64,000 nt of DNA from Rufibacter latericius. Its GTDB lineage: Bacteria; Bacteroidota; Bacteroidia; Cytophagales; Hymenobacteraceae. Shown here in pieces: positions 41,172-48,852 of the stretch (position 1 is the first letter of the stretch; each line of letters begins with the position of its first letter). The stretch covers positions 124,001 to 188,000 of the forward strand of contig NZ_RJJD01000001.1 of assembly GCF_003721515.1 (NCBI RefSeq), in the 5' to 3' direction. A program made the position numbers and the translations under genes. The notes under the pieces are model-generated. The model did no database searches. It was not told the origin of the DNA and saw only the letters and a list, made by a program, of their open reading frames with translations.

Positions 41172-42539
41172 ATGAAAAAGAGCTTACTCCTTCTGGTTGC
41201 CGTACTTCTGATGGCCACCCACCTGCAGGCCCAGGTGGAACCCGCCGCCGGCAATTGGAAAACCTGGTTTATTTCATCAGGCAAGGCCTATCGGTTACCT
41301 TCTCCCCCCTCCAACAAAGAGGAAATAGCCCAGGTGCTTTCGCGGCAGCAGGAACTGGACTCAGCCGGGCTGCAACAGATCCTTTTCTGGAATGCCGGCT
41401 CCCCCGGTTACCGCTGGCACCAGATGATCTCCAAGCTTTGGGTTGTGGATACAGCCTACACCGGGGTTTTGGCGAACATGCTGTTGAATGCGGGAATCTA
41501 TGATGCCACCGTTGCTGCCTGGGACACCAAATACGCCTTCAACCGGGAACGTCCCTTCGCGGCCAGCAGCAAAATCAAAGCCTATGCCCCTAAACCCGAA
41601 AGTCCCTCCTATCCCTGCGAACACTCGGTGGCGGCCGGGGTAGCTTCTACTGTCATTGCCCATTTCTATCCCGCTTTGGCAGATTCTGTCAACCGGATGG
41701 CCCAGCGGGTGATGGAATCCCGGGTGGCAGCGGGCGTAGCGTTCCCCAGTGATACTAAAGCAGGCTTTGAATTAGGCAGAAGAATTGCCCTAAAAGAGAT
41801 TGAACACACCAAAGGCTACTCGCCAAAAGGCCCTTGGGACGGCAAAATGCCTCAGAAAGCCGGGCTCTGGAACGGCAAAAAACCAATGTTCCCCATGGCA
41901 GGCAAAGGCAAGACCGTGGTACTGGACAGCAGCAGCCAGTTCCGCCCAGGTCCGCCCCCCGATTTTGCCAAGGATATGGCGGAGATGAAGGCCTTTAAAC
42001 CCACGTTCCGGTCTCAGGCCAATGCCTTTTATTATGCCAGCCAAACTGGAGAAGACGTGTTGCACAAAAAGATATTTGAGTACAACCTTCACCAGAACCC
42101 ACCGCAGGCAGCCCGGGTGTATGCCCTTACCGCCGTTGCCTCCTATGATGCATTTATCGCCTGCTGGGACGCCAAGTACGCCTATTGGGGAATCCGTCCC
42201 AATCAATATGACACCACCTACCACCCCTTGATTCCTACACCGCCTTTCCCCGGGTATCCTTCCGGCCATGCGGTCATCAGTGGTGTGACGGGTGAACTGT
42301 ACTCCTACTTTTTCCCGGCAGATAGGACGTATTTCCAGAAGAGAGCCAAAGACGGCGCAGAATCACGCTTCCAGGCAGGCATCCACTTCCGGACTGATAA
42401 TGAGGTTGGTTTAGAGATGGGCCGGAAAATAGCAAATGCCGTCATCCAGAAAGCACGCGCAGATGGTGCCGAAAACCAGTTAAGCTTGGTAAAACGGAAA
42501 CCAAGCAGTCTTAAGCCCATTTCTAGAAAAACGCCTTAG
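41172..42539 (+). CDS. PAP2/vanadium-haloperoxidase-like phosphatase with an internal duplication
   Basis: Exported acid phosphatase-like protein of 455 residues, signal peptide MKKSLLLLVAVLLMATHLQA. The C-terminal half carries the complete haloperoxidase/PAP2 active site: K335 with R342-P343 (KYAYWGIRP), PSGH at 363-366, and R399, H405, D409 (RFQAGIHFRTD). The N-terminal half repeats the layout 215 residues earlier: K120, R127-P128 (KYAFNRERP), PCEH at 148-151, and R184, A190, D194 (RVAAGVAFPSD), so the catalytic His is replaced by Ala. Only the second half looks active. The last residues (LKPISRKTP) are encoded by a copy of the dispersed palindrome. It is a single-gene unit with its own strong terminator. 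Confidence 0.9.
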   Translation: MKKSLLLLVAVLLMATHLQAQVEPAAGNWKTWFISSGKAYRLPSPPSNKEEIAQVLSRQQELDSAGLQQILFWNAGSPGYRWHQMISKLWVVDTAYTGVLANMLLNAGIYDATVAAWDTKYAFNRERPFAASSKIKAYAPKPESPSYPCEHSVAAGVASTVIAHFYPALADSVNRMAQRVMESRVAAGVAFPSDTKAGFELGRRIALKEIEHTKGYSPKGPWDGKMPQKAGLWNGKKPMFPMAGKGKTVVLDSSSQFRPGPPPDFAKDMAEMKAFKPTFRSQANAFYYASQTGEDVLHKKIFEYNLHQNPPQAARVYALTAVASYDAFIACWDAKYAYWGIRPNQYDTTYHPLIPTPPFPGYPSGHAVISGVTGELYSYFFPADRTYFQKRAKDGAESRFQAGIHFRTDNEVGLEMGRKIANAVIQKARADGAENQLSLVKRKPSSLKPISRKTP

Positions 42540-42543
42540 AAAC
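42508..42543. repeat. dispersed palindrome, copy 18, overlapping the PAP2 gene end
   Basis: GTCTTAAGCCCATTTCT / AG / AAAAACGCCTTAGAAAC. It encodes the final 10 codons and the stop of the PAP2 gene, so the present C-terminus may have been created by the repeat. Confidence 0.5.
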
Positions 42544-42577
42544 GCTGGATTTCCCCTTTGCGGCATGGTAAAATCCG

Positions 42578-42643
42578 CTCCATTTAAAAACAGAGAGGGC
42601 CTGTAAGACTAAACTTGCAGGCCTTCTCTGTTTTTAAATGGAG
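42578..42643. terminator. strong bidirectional Rho-independent terminator
   Basis: Arms at 42578-42603 and 42618-42643 pair over 26 positions with one mismatch (core AAAAACAGAGAGGGCCTG against CAGGCCTTCTCTGTTTTT), 14-nt loop. A/T-rich shoulders serve both strands. It separates the convergent PAP2 and antiporter genes. Confidence 0.9.
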
Positions 42644-42687
42644 ACGAGACAATGCTGAAAGTAAAGCCGCACCTGAGGGGCTCTGGA

Positions 42688-43890
42688 TTAACTCAGGCCC
42701 TCCATGGAGGATTTGGCTTCTTCGTTGTGGTCCTGTTTGAAGAAAACCGACCCCACCATCATGACCAAAACCGTCAATATGATAACCTGAATGATAAGGG
42801 AGTTGTCCACCAAGGGAATCCTGTTCCCCAGGGGTATGCTGAAGAACAGCAGAATCGTGATCAGGCCGCGGGGGGCAACGAACAGCAGGGGTTTCATGGG
42901 CAACTTGGCCACCCATAACTGAAGGCCCCGCAAGCCGAAGATGGCCGCCACGATCCCCACGGCCCAGGCAAAGGTGCTGATGTTCAGCAAATCTGAGGTC
43001 TCAATCAGGAAACCGAACAGCAGGAAAAACAACGCTCTTATCAGGAAAGTGGCCTCTACCGTGATCTCCTTGAACCGATGCACCTCCCGGTTCAGTTCGG
43101 TGGGCCTCAATTTCTGCACCCATTTAAGGTGTTTAAGTTCATCCAGGTTCCCCAGGAACAACCCAAAAAGCAGGATAAAGATCAGCGCCGGTAGATGATA
43201 CACCTTGGAGACGGCATAGATAAGGATAACCAGCAGGATAATCGGCCCGAATTTTACGTGGTGGTCTATCCTCCCAATCAGGAAAGACAACCCGAGGGTG
43301 GCGATAAAAGAGACGGCGACGATGACAAGTAACTCTAACCCGAAATGGGCGAACGACTGGGTGTTGATGGTTTCGTTCAGCGCCACGAAGTTAAAAAGCA
43401 GCACCCCGAAGATATCTGACAGGCTGCTCTCATAGATCACGAACTCCTTGTTGAACCCACTGAAGTTCTTGACACTGGGAATGGCGATCGCGCTGCTGAT
43501 GACGCAAAGCGGAAGGGCATTGAGGAGGTTGTCCTTGAACGATGGCTGGCCAGAATACTGAAAAAGGAATGCCAGCAGAAAGGCCAGCGCCAACATGGGG
43601 AAAAGGGCAACGATGAAGGTCTTTTTGACGAGGGGGAATTTGGTTCGGTCTATCTCCAGTTCCAGGGAACCTTCCAGCACGATCAGAATCAACCCGACAG
43701 TTCCCAGGATGGGCAGAAGAGGAGACAGGTTGGGAACCTGCACCTCAAAGAAACCGGACCCCTGCCGTACCACCCACCCCATGGCTAGCAGCAGGATAAC
43801 GGAGGGCACCTTGGTTTTAGCAGACGTAAGATCGAAAAGATAGGCTACCAGCAACAGGGTGCAGAGCGTGATAATGATTCCACTCGTCAT
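42688..43890 (-). CDS. cation:proton antiporter (CPA family)
   Basis: Inner-membrane Na+/H+ or K+/H+ exchanger of 400 residues with about 11-12 hydrophobic segments. Family features are the early segment VPSVILLLAMGWVVRQGSGF, the acidic ion-binding region LPLCVISSAIAIPSVKNFSGFNKEFVIYESSLSDIFGVLLFNFVAL, and the basic closing loops. It has no C-terminal TrkA-N or CBS regulatory domain, unlike KefB/KefC. The stop is 45 bp from the shared terminator. It stands alone, upstream of tRNA-Ser, and its specific ion cannot be told. Confidence 0.88.
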   Translation of the reverse strand: MTSGIIITLCTLLLVAYLFDLTSAKTKVPSVILLLAMGWVVRQGSGFFEVQVPNLSPLLPILGTVGLILIVLEGSLELEIDRTKFPLVKKTFIVALFPMLALAFLLAFLFQYSGQPSFKDNLLNALPLCVISSAIAIPSVKNFSGFNKEFVIYESSLSDIFGVLLFNFVALNETINTQSFAHFGLELLVIVAVSFIATLGLSFLIGRIDHHVKFGPIILLVILIYAVSKVYHLPALIFILLFGLFLGNLDELKHLKWVQKLRPTELNREVHRFKEITVEATFLIRALFFLLFGFLIETSDLLNISTFAWAVGIVAAIFGLRGLQLWVAKLPMKPLLFVAPRGLITILLFFSIPLGNRIPLVDNSLIIQVIILTVLVMMVGSVFFKQDHNEEAKSSMEGLS

Positions 43891-44161
43891 AGGTCAGTCG
43901 TTTACATAATCGATAGGCAGGTACAAGTTAAGTTATCAGCCACTTAATTCCTGTTTTAAACACTTCAGTACGCCCAAAGCGTTAAGAAGTCCAACAAGCC
44001 TTTGGAAGAGACGCCGCCAAAATACTGAATCGGACGCGCCATGAAAACCGGGCTCCCAAGAGAAGAGCCAGGCAAGGAAGATAGACCTGGAAAAACCAAT
44101 TCAAGCCAGGAGCCCAACCCTAGAAGCATCTTCCAGGGCATGCCCTGGGGCAGAAAACGAA
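43891..44161. other. intergenic gap without an identifiable gene
   Basis: Between the antiporter start and the tRNA-Ser terminator I see only a poorly preserved palindrome-like stretch (about 43943-43981, AATTCCTGTTTTAAACAC) and no ORF with family features. Confidence 0.5.
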
Positions 44162-44193
44162 AAAGCCCTGTATGATTTCTCCTACAGGGCTTT
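44162..44193 (-). terminator. terminator of tRNA-Ser
   Basis: 11-bp perfect arms AAAGCCCTGTA and TACAGGGCTTT with a 10-nt loop, ending in a T-run on the minus strand 12 bp past the tRNA 3' end. Confidence 0.8.
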
Positions 44194-44205
44194 CATCTTT
44201 TCAAG

Positions 44206-44290
44206 CAGAGAGAGAGGGATTCGAACCCCCGGACCCGCAAAGGTCAACGGTTTTCAAGACCGCCGCAATCGACCACTCTGCCATCTCTCT
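44206..44290 (-). tRNA. tRNA-Ser (anticodon UGA)
   Basis: 85-nt class II tRNA. Acceptor AGAGAGA/TCTCTCT pairs perfectly, the anticodon loop CTTGAAA gives UGA (Ser), and there is a long variable arm with TTGACCTTTGCGGGTCC and a T-arm GGGGG-TTCGAAT-CCCTC. The discriminator is G, as expected for Ser. CCA is not encoded. The first base is A, where most homologues have G; the pair A1-U72 keeps the stem intact. Confidence 0.95.
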
Positions 44291-44475
44291 AAATGTGACA
44301 CAAAAGTAAGAGCTGGAAGTGTACCTGTCAAGTCCCAAGCCCTCCTTTTTTCTTATTTTTTACGCAAAAGCTTTGTCAACATCGGCTTACTTCCTGAATG
44401 TCACGCTCCTACCCTCCTGAATTTTTTTTTCTGATTTTCAGATCAACTCGTTCTTCAGACGCAACAGGTACTCCT

Positions 44476-44511
44476 GCTTTAGGGCCATTTTCAGGAAAAC
44501 AGGCCTCAAAC
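44476..44511. repeat. dispersed intergenic palindrome, copy 19
   Basis: GCTTTAGGGCCATTTTC / AG / GAAAACAGGCCTCAAAC, ending 2 bp from the stop of the YihY gene, where it could act as a transcript-end hairpin. Confidence 0.75.
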
Positions 44512-44513
44512 GG

Positions 44514-45443
44514 CTAAACTTTCCCCCGCACCAGGCGCTTGGTGAGGGCATCTATGCTGATATTGACCTCAAACCCTACAATCAAGCTCATGCATACGAA
44601 GTCCAGCCACACCATCAGACCAATGAGGGCGCCAATGGAGCCGTAGAACTTGTTGTAAGAATCGAACTTGCCAATGTAGAGCGAGAATAGCCAGGAGACC
44701 AGGAATATCAGGATGGTGGCTACCACTGATCCTGCGCTCACAAACGGCCACTTGTCATGCACCGCCGGCACGTAATAATAGATCATGGAAGTAGCCAGGA
44801 AAAACAGCAAGGCCACCGCCACATACTTCACTGACACAATCAGGCCGTAGGTAAAAGCCTCGGTCACTATTTCATAAAAAACCAGCGCATCCAGGATATA
44901 CGTCCCGAAGAAGATGGCCCCAATGGCCAAAAACAAAATCAAGGCCAGGGCGATGGTGAGCAGCGTGGCTATCATCCGCTTGCGCAGGTAGGTTCTGCGG
45001 CGAAAGGTTTTGTACTTCTTGTCAAAGGCATCCATCAGGCTCATGATGCCGTTGGTAGACAGCACCAGCGCAAAAAGGAAACCGAAAGACAGCAAGCCCC
45101 CGCGTGGTTTGTTCACGATGTCCTCGATGGTATCGGCGGCGACCACGTAGATCTCTGAAGGCATGATATCGCCGAGCAGAGTGAGAATATCGCGGTCCAG
45201 GTGGCCTACGGGAATGTAGGGGATGAGCGTGAACAGGAAGATAATGGTGGGGAAAATAGCCAGCGTGAAGTTGAAGGCCATGTACGACGAGCGCTTGGTG
45301 AGCGAGTCCATCTTCAGTTCGTCCATCATGACCTTGAGCACATGGTACACCGACACCTGCTCGTCCCCGAAACGCAGCCGTTTCAGGAAAACGATGAAGA
45401 TTCGGTACCACCGGTATTGGGCCAGGCGCTCGTAGAGGTTCAT
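44514..45443 (-). CDS. YihY/UPF0761 (BrkB-like) integral membrane protein
   Basis: Inner-membrane protein of 309 residues with six hydrophobic segments in the YihY/virulence-factor BrkB arrangement: SSYMAFNFTLAIFPTIIFLFTLIPYIPVG, LSFGFLFALVLSTNGIMSLMDAFDKKY, MIATLLTIALALILFLAIGAIFF, and the typical FVSAGSVVATILIFLVSWLFSLYIGKFDSYNKFYGSIGALIGLMVWLDFV. The family's molecular function is not established (once thought to be ribonuclease BN, which was wrong). It overlaps the end of the thioesterase gene by 4 bp and is co-transcribed with it. Confidence 0.92.
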   Translation of the reverse strand: MNLYERLAQYRWYRIFIVFLKRLRFGDEQVSVYHVLKVMMDELKMDSLTKRSSYMAFNFTLAIFPTIIFLFTLIPYIPVGHLDRDILTLLGDIMPSEIYVVAADTIEDIVNKPRGGLLSFGFLFALVLSTNGIMSLMDAFDKKYKTFRRRTYLRKRMIATLLTIALALILFLAIGAIFFGTYILDALVFYEIVTEAFTYGLIVSVKYVAVALLFFLATSMIYYYVPAVHDKWPFVSAGSVVATILIFLVSWLFSLYIGKFDSYNKFYGSIGALIGLMVWLDFVCMSLIVGFEVNISIDALTKRLVRGKV

Positions 45444-45853
45444 GCCGTAAAGTGCGGGTCTATTTTGGCATGAATATAAGCAGGAATAGCCGTGGGTCGG
45501 TTGGTTTTCATGTCTACAAACACCATGGTGGTCTCCCCGATGTTGAGGAGTTCCTGGGCCTCGTTGTACACCTCGTATTCAAACTTGATGCGGGCGCCTT
45601 GGGGTTTGGTCTTGAGCATAAGCCGCACGGTAAGCAGATCGTCGTAGCGGGCCGGCCTGATGTACTTGCACCGCAACTCCAGCACCGGCATCATCACGCC
45701 TTCGGCTTCCATCTCTTTGTAATTGATGCCCAACTGCCGGAACGTCTCGGTACGGGCTACCTCATAGTAGGCGCCGTAGTTTCCGTAGTAAACGTAGCCC
45801 ATTTGGTCAGTCTCGGCGTAGCGCACGCGTATCTGTACTTCTGATGTAAACAA
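45440..45853 (-). CDS. acyl-CoA thioesterase, 4-hydroxybenzoyl-CoA thioesterase/YbgC type
   Basis: Cytoplasmic hot-dog-fold thioesterase of 137 residues. The active-site helix motif is RYAETDQMGYVYYGNYGAYYEVARTE, with the catalytic Asp in TDQMG, followed by the typical MPVLELRCKYIRPARYDDLLTVRL. It cleaves acyl-CoA or acyl-ACP thioesters. The 4-bp stop/start overlap with the YihY gene implies coupled translation; both may relate to membrane lipid upkeep, which is only suggested by position. Confidence 0.93.
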   Translation of the reverse strand: MFTSEVQIRVRYAETDQMGYVYYGNYGAYYEVARTETFRQLGINYKEMEAEGVMMPVLELRCKYIRPARYDDLLTVRLMLKTKPQGARIKFEYEVYNEAQELLNIGETTMVFVDMKTNRPTAIPAYIHAKIDPHFTA

Positions 45854-45887
45854 AGTCTTTCTTCTCTATAAAATGATGGTGGAACCT

Positions 45888-45923
45888 GCTTTAGGGCCAT
45901 TTTGATAAAATGGATGCCAAAAC
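45888..45923. repeat. dispersed intergenic palindrome, copy 20
   Basis: GCTTTAGGGCCATTTT / GAT / AAAATGGATGCCAAAAC, 35 bp upstream of the thioesterase start. Its left half is identical over 16 bp to that of copy 19, 1.4 kb away. Confidence 0.65.
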
Positions 45924-45975
45924 ATACCTACCTTTCGTCAGGAAATCACTCCTTTTTAAGGCTTGTCAGGAAATG

Positions 45976-46623
45976 TTATTGCACCCTACGGCCTTCATGC
46001 AGAAGTTCTTCTGAAGGATTATAAGTAGCGTTCAAAAGGCCGGCATACTCCTCAACAGTTTCCCGAAACCCGATTGCCTTTCTACGGGCATTCACATTTT
46101 TGCTGTCAGCGATGGGCCAGATGCCCATGGAACCATCTTTCCGGTTCATAGACGAAGCCTGGGTACCGTAAACCTGCTTCTTGCCCTGGTACATGAGCAA
46201 ACGGTCTTCCATCATCGCTGCCGAAATAATGCTTGCTTCTCCTTTCTGGGCCATTTTCTTGAGTTCTGGCAAGTACTTCTCTATCACGGGAGATGGTGCG
46301 TGCTGAACCACTAAAAACAATCCATCGGCTGCTTTATCCCCAATCTTGCTTTTGGGCAGCCAGCCGTACTGCTGCAAAATCTTCTGCACCTGAACCTGAT
46401 TCACGGAGTCTACCTGCCTCATTTTAAGCATAAAGGCATTCCTGTCCTCTTCCTTCACGTCATTGAATCCCTGCCGGGTAGCCTGGTCAACATCGTGGAT
46501 TTTCTCCAGCTCCGTTGTTAAAGCTTCATACGGAACAGGTATAGGGGCATTCGGCTCGGTTTGCCTGCACGCACCCATGATAAAACACCAGGAAAGCAGA
46601 AGTAAGGAGACAGCTTTTCTCAT
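45976..46623 (-). CDS. DUF6624 family lipoprotein
   Basis: Secreted lipoprotein of 215 residues from the ATG at 46623. The signal ends in a lipobox with Cys19 (LLLLSWCFIMGAC). The mature part follows the DUF6624 pattern: a DQATRQ motif, VQKILQQYGWLPKSKIGDKAADGLFLVVQHAPSPVIEKYLPELKKMAQKGE, then MMEDRLLMYQGKKQVYGTQ. The function of the family is unknown. An ATG at 46653 would add ten residues and overlap the palindrome, so it is rejected. It is a single gene between the thioesterase and mltG. Confidence 0.85.
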   Translation of the reverse strand: MRKAVSLLLLSWCFIMGACRQTEPNAPIPVPYEALTTELEKIHDVDQATRQGFNDVKEEDRNAFMLKMRQVDSVNQVQVQKILQQYGWLPKSKIGDKAADGLFLVVQHAPSPVIEKYLPELKKMAQKGEASIISAAMMEDRLLMYQGKKQVYGTQASSMNRKDGSMGIWPIADSKNVNARRKAIGFRETVEEYAGLLNATYNPSEELLHEGRRVQ

Positions 46624-46652
46624 AGAAGGTTGATATCCGTGAAACACATCCA

Positions 46653-46687
46653 ATTTAGACCTATTTATGGGAAAAAAGCCCTAAAGC
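46653..46687. repeat. dispersed intergenic palindrome, copy 21
   Basis: ATTTAGACCTATTTATGG / GAAAAAAGCCCTAAAGC, between the lipoprotein start (30 bp away) and the mltG stop (8 bp away). Confidence 0.55.
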
Positions 46688-46694
46688 TTCTTTT

Positions 46695-47783
46695 TTACCG
46701 CATGATGTTGCGTTGGTTCATGGCCGCGTGGAAGCGCTGGGCGTTCCGCCGATGCTCCGCCTCGGTCACGGCAAACGCGTGGTAACCAGAGAAATCTTCC
46801 TTCGCGCAGAAATACAGGTATTCGTGCTGCTCAGGGTTCAGGACCGCGTTGATGGAAGAGATAGCGGGCAAATTGATGGGCCCCGGCGGCAGGCCTTTGT
46901 TCAGGTACGTGTTGTAGGGTGAGTTGACTCTCAGGTGTTGGTTCAAAACCCTCCGGATGGTAAAGTCGCCGGTTGCGTACACTACCGTTGGGTCAGCCTG
47001 CAGGGCCATGTTGCGTTTGAGGCGGTTGAGGTACACGCCCGCAATGCGCGGCCGCTCATCGGCGTGCACAGACTGCTCGGCCTGCACGATGGACGCCAGA
47101 ATGGAAACCTCTTTTGGCGACAACCCCACATCCTCGGCTTTGGCTTTGCGTTCCTCTGTCCAGAAGTTATCGTACTCTTTTTTCATGCGCTTCATCATGT
47201 CAGGCGCCGAGGTGGTCCAGTACATCTCGTAGGTATTCGGGATGAACATGGTGAGGATGGTAGTGGTGTCAAAGCCAAGTTGCCTGGTGTACGACGGACT
47301 GTTGAGCAAAGAGTCAATCTCGGCGGGCGAGGAGTTGATGAACGTGCTCAGCTTCTGGGCCAGGTCCTTTTTGAGGCGCACGTTGGTGTACGTCAGCTTC
47401 ACCGGGTCTTGGTCACCGGAGCGCAGTTTGGCGATGAGTTTGTAGTTGGTCAGGCCATCTTTCAGCTCGTAACGGCCGGGTTTCACCAGTTCTGGGTAGT
47501 CCATCAGTTTGGCCATGAACCGAAGCGAAAGCCGGTCAATCACTACTTTTTTGGCGTCAATGGAATCCATGGCCTGCTCGTAGGTGGCTCCGTTCGGGAT
47601 CAACACATATACCGGCTCGCCTTTGTTTTCTACGTTGGGAGTATAGACAATCTGGTAGGCATAGTAAGAGAAGCAGACGAAAAGGAACATCAGGACCACC
47701 AGCACATAGGTCCACTTGCTTGTCTTGCGGGGCTTACGCGGCCCTCTTGGACCACGCGTGACAGGAATGTTTTGTTCTGACAT
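46695..47783 (-). CDS. mltG: endolytic murein transglycosylase MltG
   Basis: Inner-membrane-anchored enzyme that cuts nascent peptidoglycan and sets glycan strand length. From the ATG at 47783 it has 362 residues: a basic proline/arginine-rich cytoplasmic tail, one transmembrane helix (WTYVLVVLMFLFVCFSYYAYQIVY), a LysM-like domain, and the YceG/MltG catalytic domain with EVSILASIVQAEQSVHADERPRIAGVYLNRL containing the catalytic Glu, followed by LQADPTVVYA and YNTYLNKGLPPGPINLPAISSI. A TTG at 47792 could add three residues. The gene is divergent from the YrdC gene. Confidence 0.95.
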   Translation of the reverse strand: MSEQNIPVTRGPRGPRKPRKTSKWTYVLVVLMFLFVCFSYYAYQIVYTPNVENKGEPVYVLIPNGATYEQAMDSIDAKKVVIDRLSLRFMAKLMDYPELVKPGRYELKDGLTNYKLIAKLRSGDQDPVKLTYTNVRLKKDLAQKLSTFINSSPAEIDSLLNSPSYTRQLGFDTTTILTMFIPNTYEMYWTTSAPDMMKRMKKEYDNFWTEERKAKAEDVGLSPKEVSILASIVQAEQSVHADERPRIAGVYLNRLKRNMALQADPTVVYATGDFTIRRVLNQHLRVNSPYNTYLNKGLPPGPINLPAISSINAVLNPEQHEYLYFCAKEDFSGYHAFAVTEAEHRRNAQRFHAAMNQRNIMR

Positions 47784-47789
47784 AGACGA

Positions 47790-47797
47790 CAAAGGTA
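47790..47797 (-). promoter_or_regulatory. putative -7 promoter box of mltG
   Basis: On the minus strand this reads TACCTTTG, an exact match to TAnnTTTG, 6 bp before the mltG ATG. No convincing -33 TTG lies at 18-20 bp, so the call is tentative. If used, the mRNA would have almost no leader. Confidence 0.35.
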
Positions 47798-47820
47798 CAA
47801 ATTTAATGTGCTAATGGGGA

Positions 47821-48075
47821 AATGTGCTGATGTGCTAATTGGTTCTTTAAAACCCCTCCTCCTGCTCCAGGTTTTAATCCCTGATGTATAGCCATTCTGT
47901 TTTGAGGCTGTTTTCTGATAATCGACTTAAAAACGGAAATTTGGGTTTAAGCGTATGCACTGAAACATTAGTAGGAAATACTTCTTGAAGCTGGTTTTTT
48001 ACTTACGGAACAATTGGTTTACCAACTCCAAAAGCGGTTTGAAAGCCATTTCCCCAAGTAGCACATCAGCACATT
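47821..48075. repeat. 22-bp inverted repeat bracketing the mltG/yrdC divergent region
   Basis: AATGTGCTGATGTGCT at 47821-47836 is exactly the complement of AGCACATCAGCACATT at 48060-48075; the match extends to 22 bp with one mismatch. Both ends consist of degenerate 8-bp units (GCACATYA). The enclosed 255 bp hold one palindrome copy and no ORF. Confidence 0.6.
47899..47934. repeat. dispersed intergenic palindrome, copy 22
   Basis: GTTTTGAGGCTGTTTTC / TG / ATAATCGACTTAAAAAC, inside the inverted-repeat-bounded segment between mltG and the YrdC gene. Confidence 0.65.
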
Positions 48076-48097
48076 GACTCATTAGCCCCTTAAACTC

Positions 48098-48727
48098 ATG
48101 GCACAGGCAACTTTCCTCCGGATTCACCCCGACAACCCTCAAGCGAAAAGCATTGCCCAGGCAGTGGAAATTCTACGAAAAGGCGGACTGGTCATCTACC
48201 CCACCGATACCATTTACGGCTTGGGCTGCGACCTGCACAACGCCCGGGCCGTGGAGCGGCTATGTCAGTTGCGCGGCATAAATCCGGCCAAGGCTCACCT
48301 GTCGTTTATCTGCCATGACCTGACCCATATCTCAGACTACGCCAGGATCTCCACCCAAACCTACAAAGTCATGAAGAAAGCCTTGCCAGGCCCCTTCACG
48401 TTTGTGCTGGAGGCCAGCAGCAAAGTACCCAAATTAGGCGGCAAGCGAAAAGACACCGTGGGCATCCGGATTCCCGACAACGGCATAGCCTTAACGCTGG
48501 TGCAGGAACTGGGCAACCCCATTGTGTCCACCTCCATCCATGACGAGGACGAGGTAGTGGAGTACACCACCGATCCCGAGCTGATCTATGAGAAATACCG
48601 CAACCTGGTAGACCTGGTCATTGACGGCGGGTTCGGGAACAACATAGCCTCTACGGTGGTCAACTGCGAGAACGATGAATTTGACGTACTGCGCCAGGGT
48701 GCCGGCGACATTGAAGAGTTTCTGTAA
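48098..48727 (+). CDS. L-threonylcarbamoyladenylate synthase family protein (Sua5/YrdC/YciO)
   Basis: Cytoplasmic protein of 209 residues, probably making or related to threonylcarbamoyl-AMP for the t6A modification of tRNA. YrdC-fold marks: AVEILRKGGLVIYPTDTIYGLGCD near the N-terminus (nucleotide and carbamoyl site), KAHLSFICHDLTHIS, PGPFTFVLEAS, and VGIRIPDNGIALTLVQELGNPIVSTSIH. Detail of the sequence (YTTDPELIYEKYRNLVDLVIDGG) is closest to the YciO branch, whose role in t6A is less certain. It is a single-gene unit ended by heptamer repeats, a palindrome copy and a strong terminator. Confidence 0.92.
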   Translation: MAQATFLRIHPDNPQAKSIAQAVEILRKGGLVIYPTDTIYGLGCDLHNARAVERLCQLRGINPAKAHLSFICHDLTHISDYARISTQTYKVMKKALPGPFTFVLEASSKVPKLGGKRKDTVGIRIPDNGIALTLVQELGNPIVSTSIHDEDEVVEYTTDPELIYEKYRNLVDLVIDGGFGNNIASTVVNCENDEFDVLRQGAGDIEEFL

Positions 48728-48731
48728 AAGA

Positions 48732-48752
48732 GAGTTCTGAGACTTGAGTCAA
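48732..48752. repeat. heptamer repeat array at a gene end (copy A)
   Basis: Three 7-bp units GAGTTCT, GAGACTT, GAGTCAA begin 5 bp after the YrdC-gene stop. Two more arrays of the same type lie at the ends of other genes (55250 and 63310). Confidence 0.5.
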
Positions 48753-48766
48753 AAAAAGCCAAAGCG

Positions 48767-48800
48767 GCTTTGCGGCCGATTTCAAGGAAACACCCTAAAT
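48767..48800. repeat. dispersed intergenic palindrome, copy 23
   Basis: GCTTTGCGGCCGATTTC / AAG / GAAACACCCTAAAT, directly before the terminator. Confidence 0.55.
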
Positions 48801-48840
48801 ACAGAAAGGCTTGCAATCACTTGCAAGCCTTTCTGTTTTT
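48801..48840. terminator. bidirectional Rho-independent terminator
   Basis: Perfect 16-bp arms ACAGAAAGGCTTGCAA and TTGCAAGCCTTTCTGT around a TCAC loop, then TTTT. It separates the convergent YrdC and SusCD-lipoprotein genes. Confidence 0.92.
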
Positions 48841-48852
48841 CTAACAACGCCT

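Noticed and set aside
46935-47780. 281-codon plus-strand frame
   Set aside because: Antisense to mltG, which has clear domain motifs; no recognisable protein features.
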